NCBI RefSeq assembly: GCF_017377715.1
Contig: NZ_JAFVMF010000005.1
Coordinates: 186,001-250,000 of the forward strand
Reading direction: 5' to 3'
Source of the DNA: Acetobacter sacchari
Lineage (GTDB): Bacteria; Pseudomonadota; Alphaproteobacteria; Acetobacterales; Acetobacteraceae
DNA: 64,000 nucleotides
Shown: positions 36,549 through 45,982 of the stretch, piece after piece
Position numbering within the stretch: position 1 is the stretch's first letter
How the letters are laid out: every line of letters begins with the position of its first letter
The notes under the pieces: model-generated
The model's input: only the letters and a program-made list of their open reading frames with translations
Told to the model about the DNA's origin: nothing
Databases searched by the model: none
Made by a program: the position numbers and the translations under genes

Positions 36549-37727
36549 TCAGTCTGCGCCGCCATCCTGCGTGGCAAGGAAATCCAGCCGTGCCTGAACG
36601 CCAAATTCTCCCGGCATGCCGCCTCGCGGGAAGAGCATGTTGACATGCCCCATCTTCCGTCCCTCCCGCGCCTCGTCCTTGCCGTACAGATGGGGGATGA
36701 AACCCGGCGTCTCCACGATGCGGGGCCACAGAGCCATATCGGCGGGGCCAATAAGGTTTTTCATCACGGCGTCCGAATGACGTGAGGGCTCAAGGAGCGG
36801 TAAACCGGTCACGGCGCGCACGTGCATTCCGAACTGGTCGATCACGCAGGCGTCCATGGTCCAGTGGCCAGAGTTATGCGGTCGCGGCGCGATTTCGTTG
36901 ACCAGCAGGCCGCCATCCGCTGCTACGAACATCTCGACGCCCATGATCCCGACCAGATCGAGCGCCACGGCGATCCGCGCGGCGATGTCGCGCGCTTTCG
37001 CCGCTGTTTCGTCAGTAATTCGCGCGGGCGCGAGGCTGATGTCGAGGATGCCGTTGCAATGCCGGTTTTCCGTCGGCTCGAAGCACCTGACGGTCCCGTC
37101 CAGGCCTCGGGCGGCCATGACGCTGATCTCCATCGCGAAATCGATCATGCCTTCGGCGACGAGGGGCTTGGGCTCAAGCGCGTCGAACGCGGCCTGAAGT
37201 TCGTCGCCGCTGGCGATGCGCTTCTGCCCCTTGCCGTCGTAACCGAGCCGGGTAGTCTTGAGAATGAACGGGTAGCCAAGTTCCTCTGCCGCCGCCTGCA
37301 GGCTTTCGCTGTCGGTGACAAGCCGCCACGGCGCAACGGCCACGCCAGCGTCGCCAAGGAACGTCTTCTCCTGTTCGCGGTCCTGACTGACGCGCAGGAT
37401 AGACCCGGACGGTCGCACTGGCCTGATGGCTGAGAGCAGGTCCAGTCCATCGGCGCTGACGTTTTCAAATTCGAAGGTGATGACGTCCACGGCTTCGGCG
37501 AACTGGCGCAGGGCCGCCGGATCGTCATAAGCGCCGATGGTGGCGTCGTGGGCGACTTGCACCGCCGGGTCGTCGGGATCACTGGCCAGCACACGGGTCC
37601 GAAAACCCAGACGCGCGGCGGCCATCGCCGACATGCGGCCAAGTTGGCCGCCGCCTACGATGCCGATGACGGAGTTGGGGGCGAGGGGAGACGTGGTCAT
37701 GGCGTCGTGCACAGAGTCGTTCGTCAC
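36549..37727 (-). CDS. purK: 5-(carboxyamino)imidazole ribonucleotide synthase
   Basis: A 392-residue ATP-grasp enzyme of purine synthesis that carboxylates AIR to N5-CAIR. Motifs: [91 protein letters not shown]. The start GTG 37727 overlaps the purE stop (GTGA), a classical coupling; an in-frame ATG nine codons later (37700) is the alternative. Cotranscribed with purE. Confidence 0.96.
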   Translation of the reverse strand: MTNDSVHDAMTTSPLAPNSVIGIVGGGQLGRMSAMAAARLGFRTRVLASDPDDPAVQVAHDATIGAYDDPAALRQFAEAVDVITFEFENVSADGLDLLSAIRPVRPSGSILRVSQDREQEKTFLGDAGVAVAPWRLVTDSESLQAAAEELGYPFILKTTRLGYDGKGQKRIASGDELQAAFDALEPKPLVAEGMIDFAMEISVMAARGLDGTVRCFEPTENRHCNGILDISLAPARITDETAAKARDIAARIAVALDLVGIMGVEMFVAADGGLLVNEIAPRPHNSGHWTMDACVIDQFGMHVRAVTGLPLLEPSRHSDAVMKNLIGPADMALWPRIVETPGFIPHLYGKDEAREGRKMGHVNMLFPRGGMPGEFGVQARLDFLATQDGGAD

Positions 37728-38275
37728 CGCTCGGGCTCGTCGCGGACGGATGCGGTCTGCAAGGCGCGCCAGGTGTCGAGCCGGGCGGCAAGAGTTTCAT
37801 CCCCGATGGCGAGGATCGATGAGGCCAGAAGGGCGGCGTTGATTGCCCCCGCCTTGCCGATGGCCAGCGTCCCGACTGGCACGCCGCCAGGCATCTGTAC
37901 GATGGATAGCAGGCTGTCCATGCCTTTCAGCGCGTGAGATTCCACGGGTACGCCGAGCACGGGCAGGCGGGTCCAGGCGGCGCACATGCCTGGCAGATGT
38001 GCGGCTCCGCCAGCGCCGGCGATGATCACTGAAAGACCGCGTTCGACCGCCGTGCGCGCGTAATCGGCCAGACGGTCCGGCGTGCGATGCGCCGACACGA
38101 TCTTCGTTTCATAAGCCACGCCGAGCGCTTCCAGAGTCTCGATGGCGTGGCGCATGGTCTCCCAGTCGGACTGGCTCCCCATGATGACGCCAACCTGCGT
38201 CGCGCCGGTTACGGCCGTGTCGGAAGGAGTATTCTCGGCGCTTATGACGTCGGGCAGGTTGGGTTCGTCAGTCAT
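37724..38275 (-). CDS. purE: 5-(carboxyamino)imidazole ribonucleotide mutase
   Basis: A 183-residue class I PurE that converts N5-CAIR to CAIR. The core has [87 protein letters not shown]. An N-terminal extension of about 25 residues ([18 protein letters not shown]) precedes the fold and looks unstructured. First gene of the purE-purK operon. Confidence 0.96.
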   Translation of the reverse strand: MTDEPNLPDVISAENTPSDTAVTGATQVGVIMGSQSDWETMRHAIETLEALGVAYETKIVSAHRTPDRLADYARTAVERGLSVIIAGAGGAAHLPGMCAAWTRLPVLGVPVESHALKGMDSLLSIVQMPGGVPVGTLAIGKAGAINAALLASSILAIGDETLAARLDTWRALQTASVRDEPER

Positions 38276-38328
38276 GGTCGTCTCTGTGAAAGCCCGGCCG
38301 GGTTACGAGCGCAGGCTCGTCGTTCGGC

Positions 38329-38529
38329 TCAGGCGATGTTGTCTGGGATGAGCCTGCTCTCGATCCACGAGATTTCGTCCTTGAGCAGGAGTTTGCGTTT
38401 CTTCAAGCGCTGGAGATGAAGCTGGTCGGTCGGTTCGGAGACGAGGCGATCGATGACAGTGTCCAGATCACGATGTTCGCTGCGTAATTCGTGAAGTTTT
38501 CGCAGCATGCTGTCCCGGTCACGCAGCAT
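38329..38529 (-). CDS. DUF465 (YdcH-like) small helical protein
   Basis: A 66-residue protein that is nearly all alpha-helical: RKLHELRSEHRDLDTVIDRL, followed by the family hallmark LQRLKKRKLLLKDEISWIES. DUF465 proteins are widespread in proteobacteria; function is not established. A second start (Met8, 38508) is possible. It is divergent from another DUF465 gene at 38800, and upstream of purE on the same strand with a 53-base gap. Confidence 0.85.
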   Translation of the reverse strand: MLRDRDSMLRKLHELRSEHRDLDTVIDRLVSEPTDQLHLQRLKKRKLLLKDEISWIESRLIPDNIA

Positions 38530-38799
38530 GGTTCCACCGGACGTCAGAAGATGTTTCCGTCAAGATCATCGTCCCCCCTCCGTCGGCGGCGGCGGCCTTC
38601 CGCCGCCCTGACGGCGAAAAGCAGGTTAGGGCGCCGTCCGCCGCCACGCCAGTCCGCACATCGCGCTTGCGTCCAGACGCCGTCGACGAAGATCTGACGA
38701 TCGAGTCGGGGCAGGGCGTATATGACGAAGTTTTCATGAAAGAAATGACTAACGCAGCGCTAGCGTAGCCTTTCGGCAACAATCTTCAGGAGGATGACC

Positions 38800-38970
38800 A
38801 TGAGCAATCAATCGCGTATCGAAAGTCTGCGTCGCCGTCACTCCAGCCTTGACGAGAAAATCACCGACGAAGTTCATCGCCCGCTTCCCGACCAGCGTAT
38901 TCTGATGTGCCTGAAGCTTCAGAAGTTGCGCGTAAAAGAGGAAATGGACCGTCTTCGGACGCACGCCTGA
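38800..38970 (+). CDS. Second DUF465 (YdcH-like) small protein
   Basis: A 56-residue protein easily missed for its size. The ATG at 38800 has a near-perfect AGGAGG seven bases upstream and the stop is followed by a strong terminator, so this is a single-gene transcript. The sequence (RIESLRRRHSSLDEKITDEV, LKLQKLRVKEEMDRLR) has the same two-helix pattern as the divergent neighbour. Role unknown. Confidence 0.85.
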   Translation: MSNQSRIESLRRRHSSLDEKITDEVHRPLPDQRILMCLKLQKLRVKEEMDRLRTHA

Positions 38971-38986
38971 AGCCAACCTTCCCCAG

Positions 38987-39024
38987 CCGGGCGCTCGCTG
39001 ACTGCGACGCGCCCGGTTTTTTTT
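38987..39024 (+). terminator. Rho-independent terminator after the second DUF465 gene
   Basis: An 8-bp perfect stem (ccgggcgc 38987-38994 with gcgcccgg 39009-39016), a 14-base loop and eight T. Its 3' end lies just before the stop of the convergent trcR gene. Confidence 0.93.
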
Positions 39025-39027
39025 CTC

Positions 39028-39603
39028 TTATTCGTCGTCGCCGATCAGCATTGGCGGCGGTGCCGTACGGCCCTCCCGCTCCAGACGCTCGTTGCTGGCG
39101 GCGACGGCGGCATTGAGATCCGTCTGGCTGCACAGGCCCAGCGTCACCGGATCGCGCGGCTTGATGTTCTGGCTGTTCCAGTGCTGGCGATCACGCACCT
39201 TGGCGATGGTGTCTTTGGTGGTGCCCAGCAACTTGACGATCTGGACGTCCTGCAATTGCGGAAAATTGCGCAGGATGAAGGCGATGCCGTCCGGGCGGTC
39301 GTTCCGCTTGGCGACGGGCGTGTAACGCGCGCCTTTGGAGCGCCGCTTAACCTGATTGCCGGTTGTCAGAATTTTCAGGCGAGCGTTCGGGTCGGCCTCG
39401 CACCGCGCGATTTCTTCTTTTGTGACCTGATGGTTGGCTACCGGGTCGTAACCGACGATGCCCTGCGCGACTTCGCCATCGGCGATAGCCTGCACCTCAA
39501 GAGGGTGCATGCCGCAGAATTCAGCGACCTGAGTGAAGGTCAAAGCGGTCTTCTCGATCAGCCAGACGGCTGTCGCTTTGGGCATCAAGGGAAGCGTCGT
39601 CAT
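39028..39603 (-). CDS. trcR: Cell cycle transcriptional regulator TrcR (DUF1013)
   Basis: A 191-residue alphaproteobacterial protein. Start at ATG 39603 (MTTLPLMPKATAVWLIEKTA) has AGGA eight bases upstream; the open frame before it is noise. Family motifs are TFTQVAEFCGMHPLEVQAIADGEV (helix-turn-helix-like), GIVGYDPVANHQVTKEEI, AKRNDRPDGIAFILRNFPQL and IVKLLGTTKDTIAKVRDRQHWN (second helix-turn-helix-like). The DUF1013 family is named TrcR for a role in cell-cycle transcription in alphaproteobacteria. It is consistent with the presence of ccrM in the same window. Confidence 0.88.
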   Translation of the reverse strand: MTTLPLMPKATAVWLIEKTALTFTQVAEFCGMHPLEVQAIADGEVAQGIVGYDPVANHQVTKEEIARCEADPNARLKILTTGNQVKRRSKGARYTPVAKRNDRPDGIAFILRNFPQLQDVQIVKLLGTTKDTIAKVRDRQHWNSQNIKPRDPVTLGLCSQTDLNAAVAASNERLEREGRTAPPPMLIGDDE

Positions 39604-39802
39604 CGATCGATCCTGCTGCTGCGTGGTCTTTCGGCGCTCACGCAGGCACCGGTATCGGTCATTAGGGATGGGGCTTGAGGCCCCGGCCCTGCGTGCCTGC
39701 CGGCGCGCGTATCCGGACAGGGTAATGGCCGCGACGGGCCGTCGGGTCAAGCTGGAATTGACGTGTTCTCGATCGGCGCGAGCATGCGTGGCGTGCGTGG
39801 CC

Positions 39803-40825
39803 TCAGTTGAAGACGCTGTCTTCGAACGCTTCTTCCCAGGTGCCGCTGGTGGAGGCGCGGCTGTATTCGGTAGAGCGGTTCTCGAAGAAATTGGCGTGTT
39901 CGACGGCGTTGAGCATGTCGTCGACCCAGGGCAGGGGATTGCGCTGCACGTCGCCATAAAGCGGATCAAGCCCTATCTGTCCGAGGCGGCGGTCGGCGAT
40001 GAAGCGGATGTAGGCTTTCACCTGATCAGCGTCGAGGCCCTCAACCGGGCCAGCCTCGAACGCCAGGTCAATGAATGCGTCTTCATGCTCGACGATCGTC
40101 TGGCAAATTTCGCTGATTTCGGTTTTGAGCTGATCCGTCCAGATTTCGGGATTTTCGTGCACGAAGGTGCGGAAGAGCCGCGCCATGGACAGGCAGTGCA
40201 GGGTCTCGTCGCGTACGGACCACGACACGATCTGGCCCATGCCCTTCAGCTTGTTGAAGCGCGGGAAGTTCAGCAGAATCGCGAAGGACGCGAACAGTTG
40301 CAGACCTTCGGTGAATGCGCCGAAAGCGGCGAGGGTCTTGGCGATCTCATGCTTGCTCTCGACGGTGAACGTCTGCATGTAATCGTATTTGTCCTTCATC
40401 TCCTTGTACTTAAGGAACATGGAATACTCGCTCTCGGGCATTCCGATGGTGTCCAGGAGATGGCTGTAGGCGGCGATGTGAATCGTCTCGATGTTCGAGA
40501 ACGCCGAGAGCATCATCAGCACTTCAGTCGGTTTGAAGACCTGACTGTACTGCTTCATGTAGCAGTTGTTCACCTCGACGTCCGACTGGGTGAAAAAACG
40601 GAAAATCTGGGTCACCAGATGCCGTTCGCCGTCGTTGAGCACCTTGTGCCAGTCCTTGACGTCGTCGGCCAAAGGCACTTCTTCCGGCAGCCAGTGAACG
40701 CGCTGCTGCGTCAGCCATGCGTCATATGCCCAAGGATAGCGGAACGGCTTGTAGACAGGGTTTGCGGTAAGCAGGTCCAGACGCTGTTCTGCCGCGCCCG
40801 TCGTTGTGGTCGTGGTAGTGCTCAT
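39803..40825 (-). CDS. nrdB: Ribonucleoside-diphosphate reductase beta subunit (class Ia)
   Basis: A 340-residue radical-carrying subunit. Start at ATG 40825 (MSTTTTTTTGAAEQRLD) has AGGAG eight bases upstream. Diiron ligands and the radical Tyr are visible: FSNIETIHIAAYSHLL (Glu-x2-His-x3-Tyr), AFTEGLQLFASFAIL (Glu) and SVRDETLHCLSM (Glu, His). The tail ends in EEAFEDSVFN, the NrdA-binding peptide. No ATP cone is fused. nrdA lies 208 bases upstream on the same strand; both are probably under the NrdR-controlled promoter upstream of nrdA. Confidence 0.95.
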   Translation of the reverse strand: MSTTTTTTTGAAEQRLDLLTANPVYKPFRYPWAYDAWLTQQRVHWLPEEVPLADDVKDWHKVLNDGERHLVTQIFRFFTQSDVEVNNCYMKQYSQVFKPTEVLMMLSAFSNIETIHIAAYSHLLDTIGMPESEYSMFLKYKEMKDKYDYMQTFTVESKHEIAKTLAAFGAFTEGLQLFASFAILLNFPRFNKLKGMGQIVSWSVRDETLHCLSMARLFRTFVHENPEIWTDQLKTEISEICQTIVEHEDAFIDLAFEAGPVEGLDADQVKAYIRFIADRRLGQIGLDPLYGDVQRNPLPWVDDMLNAVEHANFFENRSTEYSRASTSGTWEEAFEDSVFN

Positions 40826-41033
40826 CGTTGACGCTCCTGTAGCGGACACGGGCGTCCGCGATGCATGGGGCCGCAGGCTGCGCGGCGTCGAAATACGTCC
40901 CGACGGCGAAGGCGTCGGGGGGCTGCAGAGGCCGGACTCGGTAAGGCGCGCCCGCGTTGTCGCTTGCGGCGGCGTGCTGCGATGCACGCCTGACGCGGGG
41001 CCGCGCCGTAATCGTCCTGTGTGGGTCGTCGCC

Positions 41034-42956
41034 TTACTGGCAGGCGAGGCATTCCTCGTATTTGGTCGCTTCCGCCGGAGCCGCCTGCGCGGCGGCGGAG
41101 CCGGGCATTTCTGATTTTTCCAGCACGTTGCTGACGGTGTCGGCGCGCTGGATCGACAGCGAACGGCAGTAATAGAGGGATTTCACGCCCTTCTTCCACG
41201 CCATGAAATGGATCTGGTGCAGGTCGCGCTTGTGGACGTCGGCTGGCAGGAACAGATTGATCGACTGCGCCTGACAAATATACGCCGTACGGTCGGCGGC
41301 GTGCTCCACGATCCAGCGCTGATCCAGTTCGAAGGCGGTCTTGTATACGGCCTTTTCCTGCTCGGACAGGAAGTCGAGGTGCTGGACGCTGCCTTTGGAC
41401 AGGGTGATCGACGACCAGACGTCGTCCGTGTCCTGTCCTTTCTCGATCAGCAACTGGCGCAGATGCCGGTTACGGACCGTGAACGAGCCGGAGAGCGTCT
41501 TTTGCAGGAAGACGTTGGCGGAGATCGGCTCGATGCCGGGGCTGGCGTTGCCCGCGATGATCGAGATCGACGCGGTCGGGGCGATGGCGATCTTGTTGGA
41601 GAAGCGCTCCATCATCCCGTATTCGGCGGCGTCCGGGCAGGCGCCGCGTGTTTCGGCCAGCGTTCGGGAGGCTTTATCAGCCTGCTCCTTAATATGCTTG
41701 AAAATCCGCTTGTTCCAGACCTTCGCTATGACGCTTTCGAAGGGAATGTTGTTCGCCTGCAGGAAGGAATGGAAGCCCATGACGCCCAGACCGACCGACC
41801 GCTCCTGCGACGCCGCATAGACGGCGCGGGCCATCTCGGGCGGGGCGCGGTCAATGAAGTCCTGCAACACGTTGTCGAGGAACAGCATGACGTCCGTGAT
41901 GAACTCAGGGTTGTCGCGCCATTCCTCCCAGGTTTCCAGATTCAGGGATGAGAGACAGCACACCGCCGTCCGCTCTTTCCCGTGCTGGTCAATGCCTGTG
42001 GGCAGCGTGATCTCGGAGCAGAGATTGGACGTCTTCACTTCCAGTCCGGCGAGCTTGTGATGCTCCGGGCGGGCGTTGTTTACGTGGTCGGAATAGACGA
42101 TGTACGGCTCGCCCTGCTCCATGCGGGCGGTCAGGATGCGGATCCACAGCGAACGCGCGGACACCTTGCGGATCACCGAGTGATCTTTCGGCGACAACAG
42201 CGCCCATTCTGCGTCGGCCTCTACGGCGCGCATGAACTCGTCAGGCACCAGCACGCCGTGATGCAGGTTCAGCGCCTTGCGGTTTGGGTCGCCGCCGGTC
42301 GGGCGCCGCATCTCGACGAATTCCTCGATCTCGGGATGCCAGACCGGGAGGTAAACGGCAGCGGAGCCGCGACGCAGCGAACCCTGGCTGATGGCCAGCG
42401 TCAGGCTGTCCATCACGCGAATGAAGGGGATGACGCCAGACGTCTTGCCGTTGCGCCCCACGTTTTCACCGATGGAACGAAGATTACCCCAGTAGGAGCC
42501 GATGCCGCCGCCCTTGGACGCGAGCCAGACGTTCTCGTTCCAGAGTCCCACGATGCCTTCGAGGCTGTCGTTCGCTTCGTTCAGGAAGCAGGAAATCGGA
42601 AGGCCGCGCGTCGTGCCGCCGTTGGACAGCACGGGCGTCGCGGGCATGAACCAGTGGCGGGAGATGTAGTCATAGATGCGCTGCGCGTGTCCCGCGTCGG
42701 CCCCGTAGTAGGAGGCCACGCGGCCGAACAGGTCCTGATACCCTTCGCTGGGGAGGAGGTAGCGGTTATCCAGCGTCGCCTTGCCGAAATCCGTCAGCAG
42801 CGAATCGCGAGAGCGGTCGACAACGACACGGTGGTGGCCCGGAAGCTGCACGACATCTTCGAGCATGTTGGGCTCGAACAGGCTCGCAGCGGCTTCGTCG
42901 CCGCCATGCGCGCTCACCGATTCGACCATGCGTTCAGATATCTCCGTCAGACTCAT
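41034..42956 (-). CDS. nrdA: Ribonucleoside-diphosphate reductase alpha subunit (class Ia, no ATP cone)
   Basis: A 640-residue catalytic subunit that reduces NDPs to dNDPs. Start at ATG 42956 has GGAG eight bases upstream (a GTG three codons earlier lacks it). Motifs: FMPATPVLSNGGT, PISCFLNEANDSLEGI, SKGGGIGSYWGNLRSIG, the active-site SNLCSEI with the radical Cys, RSVGLGVMGFHSFLQ and IAPTASISIIAGNASPGIEP. The C-terminal CLACQ is the mobile redox CxxC. The N-terminal about 90-residue ATP cone of E. coli NrdA is missing, so dATP inhibition at that site is not expected. Confidence 0.95.
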   Translation of the reverse strand: MSLTEISERMVESVSAHGGDEAAASLFEPNMLEDVVQLPGHHRVVVDRSRDSLLTDFGKATLDNRYLLPSEGYQDLFGRVASYYGADAGHAQRIYDYISRHWFMPATPVLSNGGTTRGLPISCFLNEANDSLEGIVGLWNENVWLASKGGGIGSYWGNLRSIGENVGRNGKTSGVIPFIRVMDSLTLAISQGSLRRGSAAVYLPVWHPEIEEFVEMRRPTGGDPNRKALNLHHGVLVPDEFMRAVEADAEWALLSPKDHSVIRKVSARSLWIRILTARMEQGEPYIVYSDHVNNARPEHHKLAGLEVKTSNLCSEITLPTGIDQHGKERTAVCCLSSLNLETWEEWRDNPEFITDVMLFLDNVLQDFIDRAPPEMARAVYAASQERSVGLGVMGFHSFLQANNIPFESVIAKVWNKRIFKHIKEQADKASRTLAETRGACPDAAEYGMMERFSNKIAIAPTASISIIAGNASPGIEPISANVFLQKTLSGSFTVRNRHLRQLLIEKGQDTDDVWSSITLSKGSVQHLDFLSEQEKAVYKTAFELDQRWIVEHAADRTAYICQAQSINLFLPADVHKRDLHQIHFMAWKKGVKSLYYCRSLSIQRADTVSNVLEKSEMPGSAAAQAAPAEATKYEECLACQ

Positions 42957-43028
42957 CCCGGCCACTCCACACCATTGAATTTCTGGACTGCGCGGGATGA
43001 TGAGAGCGTCACCGGCCCGAAAGCTCGA

Positions 43029-43075
43029 ACACTATATGCGGGAGCCTCCCGCTCAGCCAACACAAGATATAGGGT
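43029..43075 (-). promoter_or_regulatory. Pair of NrdR boxes upstream of nrdA
   Basis: Two sites match the NrdR consensus acaCwAtATaTwgtgt: acacaagatatagggt (43060-43075, 14 of 16) and acactatatgcgggag (43029-43044, weaker, 10 of 16). Their centres are 31 bp apart, three helical turns, the known arrangement of paired NrdR boxes. They lie 73-119 bases before the nrdA ATG. Confidence 0.8.
43031..43060 (-). promoter_or_regulatory. Candidate nrdA promoter overlapping the NrdR boxes
   Basis: On the minus strand TTGGCT (43055-43060) and TATAGT (43031-43036) are 18 bases apart. The -10 hexamer lies inside the proximal NrdR box, which would allow repression by occlusion. Confidence 0.5.
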
Positions 43076-43408
43076 CGCAATCGCAAAAAATTCCTTGACG
43101 ACAGGCGTCCGGGATTCTCGGGCTAAAAAAATGAAAATCTTTATTTTTCAGGGTTTTGGGGAGTTTTCGTGATGTGCGGCGCGAGTCTGCTGATCGAATC
43201 GGCTGTTAACGCTCTCGGCTCATCCTGATCGTCCCGGCGCCGGCGCCAGATCCTATGTCGTTGACTTCGCGCCGATCTTTGGCGCCCTGGGGACGTATCC
43301 GCTCATATTTGTCACACAGGCGAGATATTCGTTTTTCGTTCTGATTACGGTTTTATCCGTCCAGCCGATTCCACCTGTTTCGGACCAAAGACGCGCCAGA
43401 ACGTACGA
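43076..43408. other. Intergenic region between nrdA and the Gfo/Idh gene
   Basis: About 330 bases with an AT-rich stretch near 43120-43160. No gene or RNA recognised. Confidence 0.4.
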
Positions 43409-44419
43409 TCAACCGCCGGGGCGACCGATCAGGCCGGACATTTCCATGCGACGCCGCGACTCGGAAATTCCGTCTGTGACTGCGAGCGCTGCTTCAAGCG
43501 CTCGTCGCCCGGCCTGTGCATCCACGCGAACAGGCGCGCCATCCAGGCAGGAGGCGACGAACGCGGCGTGTTCCGCTTCCAGAGAATCGTGATCGCGCCA
43601 TGAGGCTGAATCGCGGCGGAAGCCTCCTGTGCCCGGAAGCGGGAAGCCGCGCTCCCGCCCGATCATCGTGAGCTCGCGTTTTCCGAAATCGACCGAAAGA
43701 TATCCCTCTTCAGAGAACAGTCGCATCTTGCGCTCTGTTTTCAGGGATATGCGGCTGGCCGTAATCGTCGCGACGCACCCGTTGGCGAAGCGCACCCGGG
43801 CGTTGGCGATGTCCTCGAGGTCCGAGCTGACGGCGGCGCCGAGCGCTTCGACCTGTGCGATCGGACTGTCTACGATAGCCAGCACCAGATCGAGGTCGTG
43901 GATCATCAGATCCAGGATGACCGAGACGTCGGTGCCGCGTGGCTTGAACGGCGCAATGCGCGTGGCTTCGATATAAAGCGGTCGGGTGATTCGCTGCACG
44001 ATTGCGTCGTGTTCAGCCGAGTAGCGGAGCAGGTGTCCGACCTGAAGGACGCGCCCGGTCGTCTGCGCCAACGTCGCGAGCTCATCGGCTTCCAGCAGCG
44101 TCGCCGCGATGGGTTTTTCGACCAGAACGTGTTTGCCCGCTCGCAGGGCCTGGGCGGTCAGGGCGAAGTGCATCTCCGCGGGCGCGGCCACGATGACGGC
44201 GTCGACGTCCTGTAAAAGAGCGTCGAGATCGTCGTAGGCCCGTGTCCGGCCTTCCGTGGCGACAACGCTGGCGCGCTCCTGATCCGGGTCGAACACGCCA
44301 ACAAGCGTTTCACGCGGCGCCGCGTGGGATTTCAGGACATGGAAGCGTCCGAAATGACCGCAGCCGACGACGCCAACACGCAACGTTCCGGCGCTCTGTC
44401 CGGTCGTTCCACCCGCCAT
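43409..44419 (-). CDS. Gfo/Idh/MocA family NAD(P)-dependent oxidoreductase
   Basis: A 336-residue sugar oxidoreductase. I chose ATG 44419 (MAGGTTGQSAGTLRVG) because GGAG lies nine bases upstream and the Rossmann fold starts soon after; the open frame extends further but looks like noise. NAD binding is GVVGCGHFGRFHVLK, and the family signature is KHVLVEKPIAAT with catalytic Lys. SVILDLMIHDLDLVLAIVD carries the His-Asp pair of the substrate domain. The GCGHFGRFH form recalls UDP-GlcNAc 3-dehydrogenases of lipid A synthesis, but no lpx gene is adjacent, so the substrate stays open. Confidence 0.88.
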   Translation of the reverse strand: MAGGTTGQSAGTLRVGVVGCGHFGRFHVLKSHAAPRETLVGVFDPDQERASVVATEGRTRAYDDLDALLQDVDAVIVAAPAEMHFALTAQALRAGKHVLVEKPIAATLLEADELATLAQTTGRVLQVGHLLRYSAEHDAIVQRITRPLYIEATRIAPFKPRGTDVSVILDLMIHDLDLVLAIVDSPIAQVEALGAAVSSDLEDIANARVRFANGCVATITASRISLKTERKMRLFSEEGYLSVDFGKRELTMIGRERGFPLPGTGGFRRDSASWRDHDSLEAEHAAFVASCLDGAPVRVDAQAGRRALEAALAVTDGISESRRRMEMSGLIGRPGG

Positions 44420-44675
44420 ATCGCCCATCTCCGCGTACCGATCATCGTCGCGCTCTGCGCTGTCGATGACGTTGTTTGTCTCCGTCCGTCCGGGCTTTCC
44501 CGGAGCAGCGCACGACCGGGCGGCCATGCCTGGCGGCGACATCCGTCATCGCCGACATCCGGTTAGCAGCGGAGGCGCGCGCGCGCCAGAGCGTCCTTGC
44601 AAGCGCGAATGTTCATGATATGTTCCTTTCTTCAAAGGTCGCTGCCTCGGCCTTGTCGGGAGGGCGGGATATCGC

Positions 44676-45830
44676 ATGAACGGACCGAGAAGCCAGCCGA
44701 TCGGCGCAGGGCGGCGCGCAGAGGACAATGCGCTCGCGCTGCAGGAAGATTCAACGCGCGTCGAAGAGGTCGTGAAGGGGCGCGGCGCGACGCTTAGTCC
44801 AGCGCCGCGCTACGACGCGCTGAGCGCGAATCCGATTGATGACGGCTGGGACAGCCCCGACGATGCGCCGTCTCCGGTTACGGAACTGACCGTCGAGCAT
44901 CCGCGCAAGATCATCACCTATAATGAAAGCCCGGACGTGCCGTTTGACCGTTCGATCAACCCTTATCGCGGGTGCGAGCACGGTTGCGTCTATTGTTTCG
45001 CGCGTCCAACTCACGCGTGGCTGGGACTTTCACCGGGGCTGGATTTTGAAACCCGCCTGCACTTCAAGCCATCCGCTGCGGATCTTCTTCGTCGGGAGTT
45101 GTCAGCACCGGGGTATGCGCCGAAACCGATAGGCTTGGGGACCAACACCGATCCGTGGCAGCCGGTGGAGCGCCGCCTTTCGATCAGCAGCGCCATTCTG
45201 GCGGTGTTGTCCGCGTGTGGGCATCCAGCCACCATTGTCACGAAATCTGCCGGAATTTTAAGGGATTTGCCCGTTCTGACCGATATGGCGCAGCGTAATC
45301 TCGTGCGCGTGCACATCTCGCTCACGACGCTGAATGTTGAACTGTCCCGCCGTATGGAGCCGCGGGCCAGCTCTCCGGCGAAGAGGTTGGCCGCCATAGA
45401 GGCTTTGTCGAAAGCAGGTGTTCCGGTCGCAACGTTAATCGCCCCCATGATTCCCGGACTCAATGATGCCGAGCTTGAGGCGCTGATGCATGCAGCGGCT
45501 TCCGCAGGCGCGCGTGACGCTGGGTTTGTGCTGCTGCGGCTGCCTCTGGAGGTCGCGCCGATCTTCGAAAGCTGGCTCAGACGGCATTATCCCGACCGTG
45601 CGGAGAAGGTGCTGAAACTGGTGCGGGAGACGCGCGGCGGCAGATTGTATGATTCTCGTTACGGAAAGCGCATGGCGGGGGAGGGCGTTTACGCAAGCCT
45701 TCTCGCGCGCCGGTATGCTCTGGCGCGAAGGCGTCTGGGGTTCGGGCGGATGCCGCCGCTGGATTGCTCCGCTTTCGCCCCGCCTGCCAGATCGACTGTT
45801 CGGGAAACGGGACAGATGTCACTGTTCTGA
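44676..45830 (+). CDS. PA0069 family radical SAM protein
   Basis: A 384-residue radical SAM enzyme. The iron-sulfur cluster motif CxxxCxxC is at Cys100, Cys104 and Cys107 (YRGCEHGCVYCFARP). Family features: ITYNESPDVPFDRSINPYRG before the cluster, GLGTNTDPWQPVERRL and TKSAGILRDLPVLTDMA in the barrel, and RLYDSRYGKRMAGEG near the C-terminus. Related to spore photoproduct lyase-like and Rv2578c proteins; the reaction is unknown. About 95 N-terminal residues precede the cluster. Transcribed divergently from the Gfo/Idh gene. Confidence 0.92.
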   Translation: MNGPRSQPIGAGRRAEDNALALQEDSTRVEEVVKGRGATLSPAPRYDALSANPIDDGWDSPDDAPSPVTELTVEHPRKIITYNESPDVPFDRSINPYRGCEHGCVYCFARPTHAWLGLSPGLDFETRLHFKPSAADLLRRELSAPGYAPKPIGLGTNTDPWQPVERRLSISSAILAVLSACGHPATIVTKSAGILRDLPVLTDMAQRNLVRVHISLTTLNVELSRRMEPRASSPAKRLAAIEALSKAGVPVATLIAPMIPGLNDAELEALMHAAASAGARDAGFVLLRLPLEVAPIFESWLRRHYPDRAEKVLKLVRETRGGRLYDSRYGKRMAGEGVYASLLARRYALARRRLGFGRMPPLDCSAFAPPARSTVRETGQMSLF

Positions 45831-45982
45831 TACGCTATGACGCAGATCGTCCTGTCCCCGGTTGCATCGCGCGCGTTTGACCGGCATCTTCCCGCCGCCG
45901 CTGGAGCGGCCCCGCAGGGGGCGCTTCGGGATCAGGGCCCGCGACTGTTCGCATCGGCCCGACGGAGAACGGTTCTGCAGGT

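Noticed and set aside
38540-38640. GC-rich repeats (cggcggcggcgg / ccgccgcc) between the DUF465 genes
   Set aside because: Can fold, but no T tract or conserved pattern; treated as local GC-rich sequence rather than a terminator or riboswitch.
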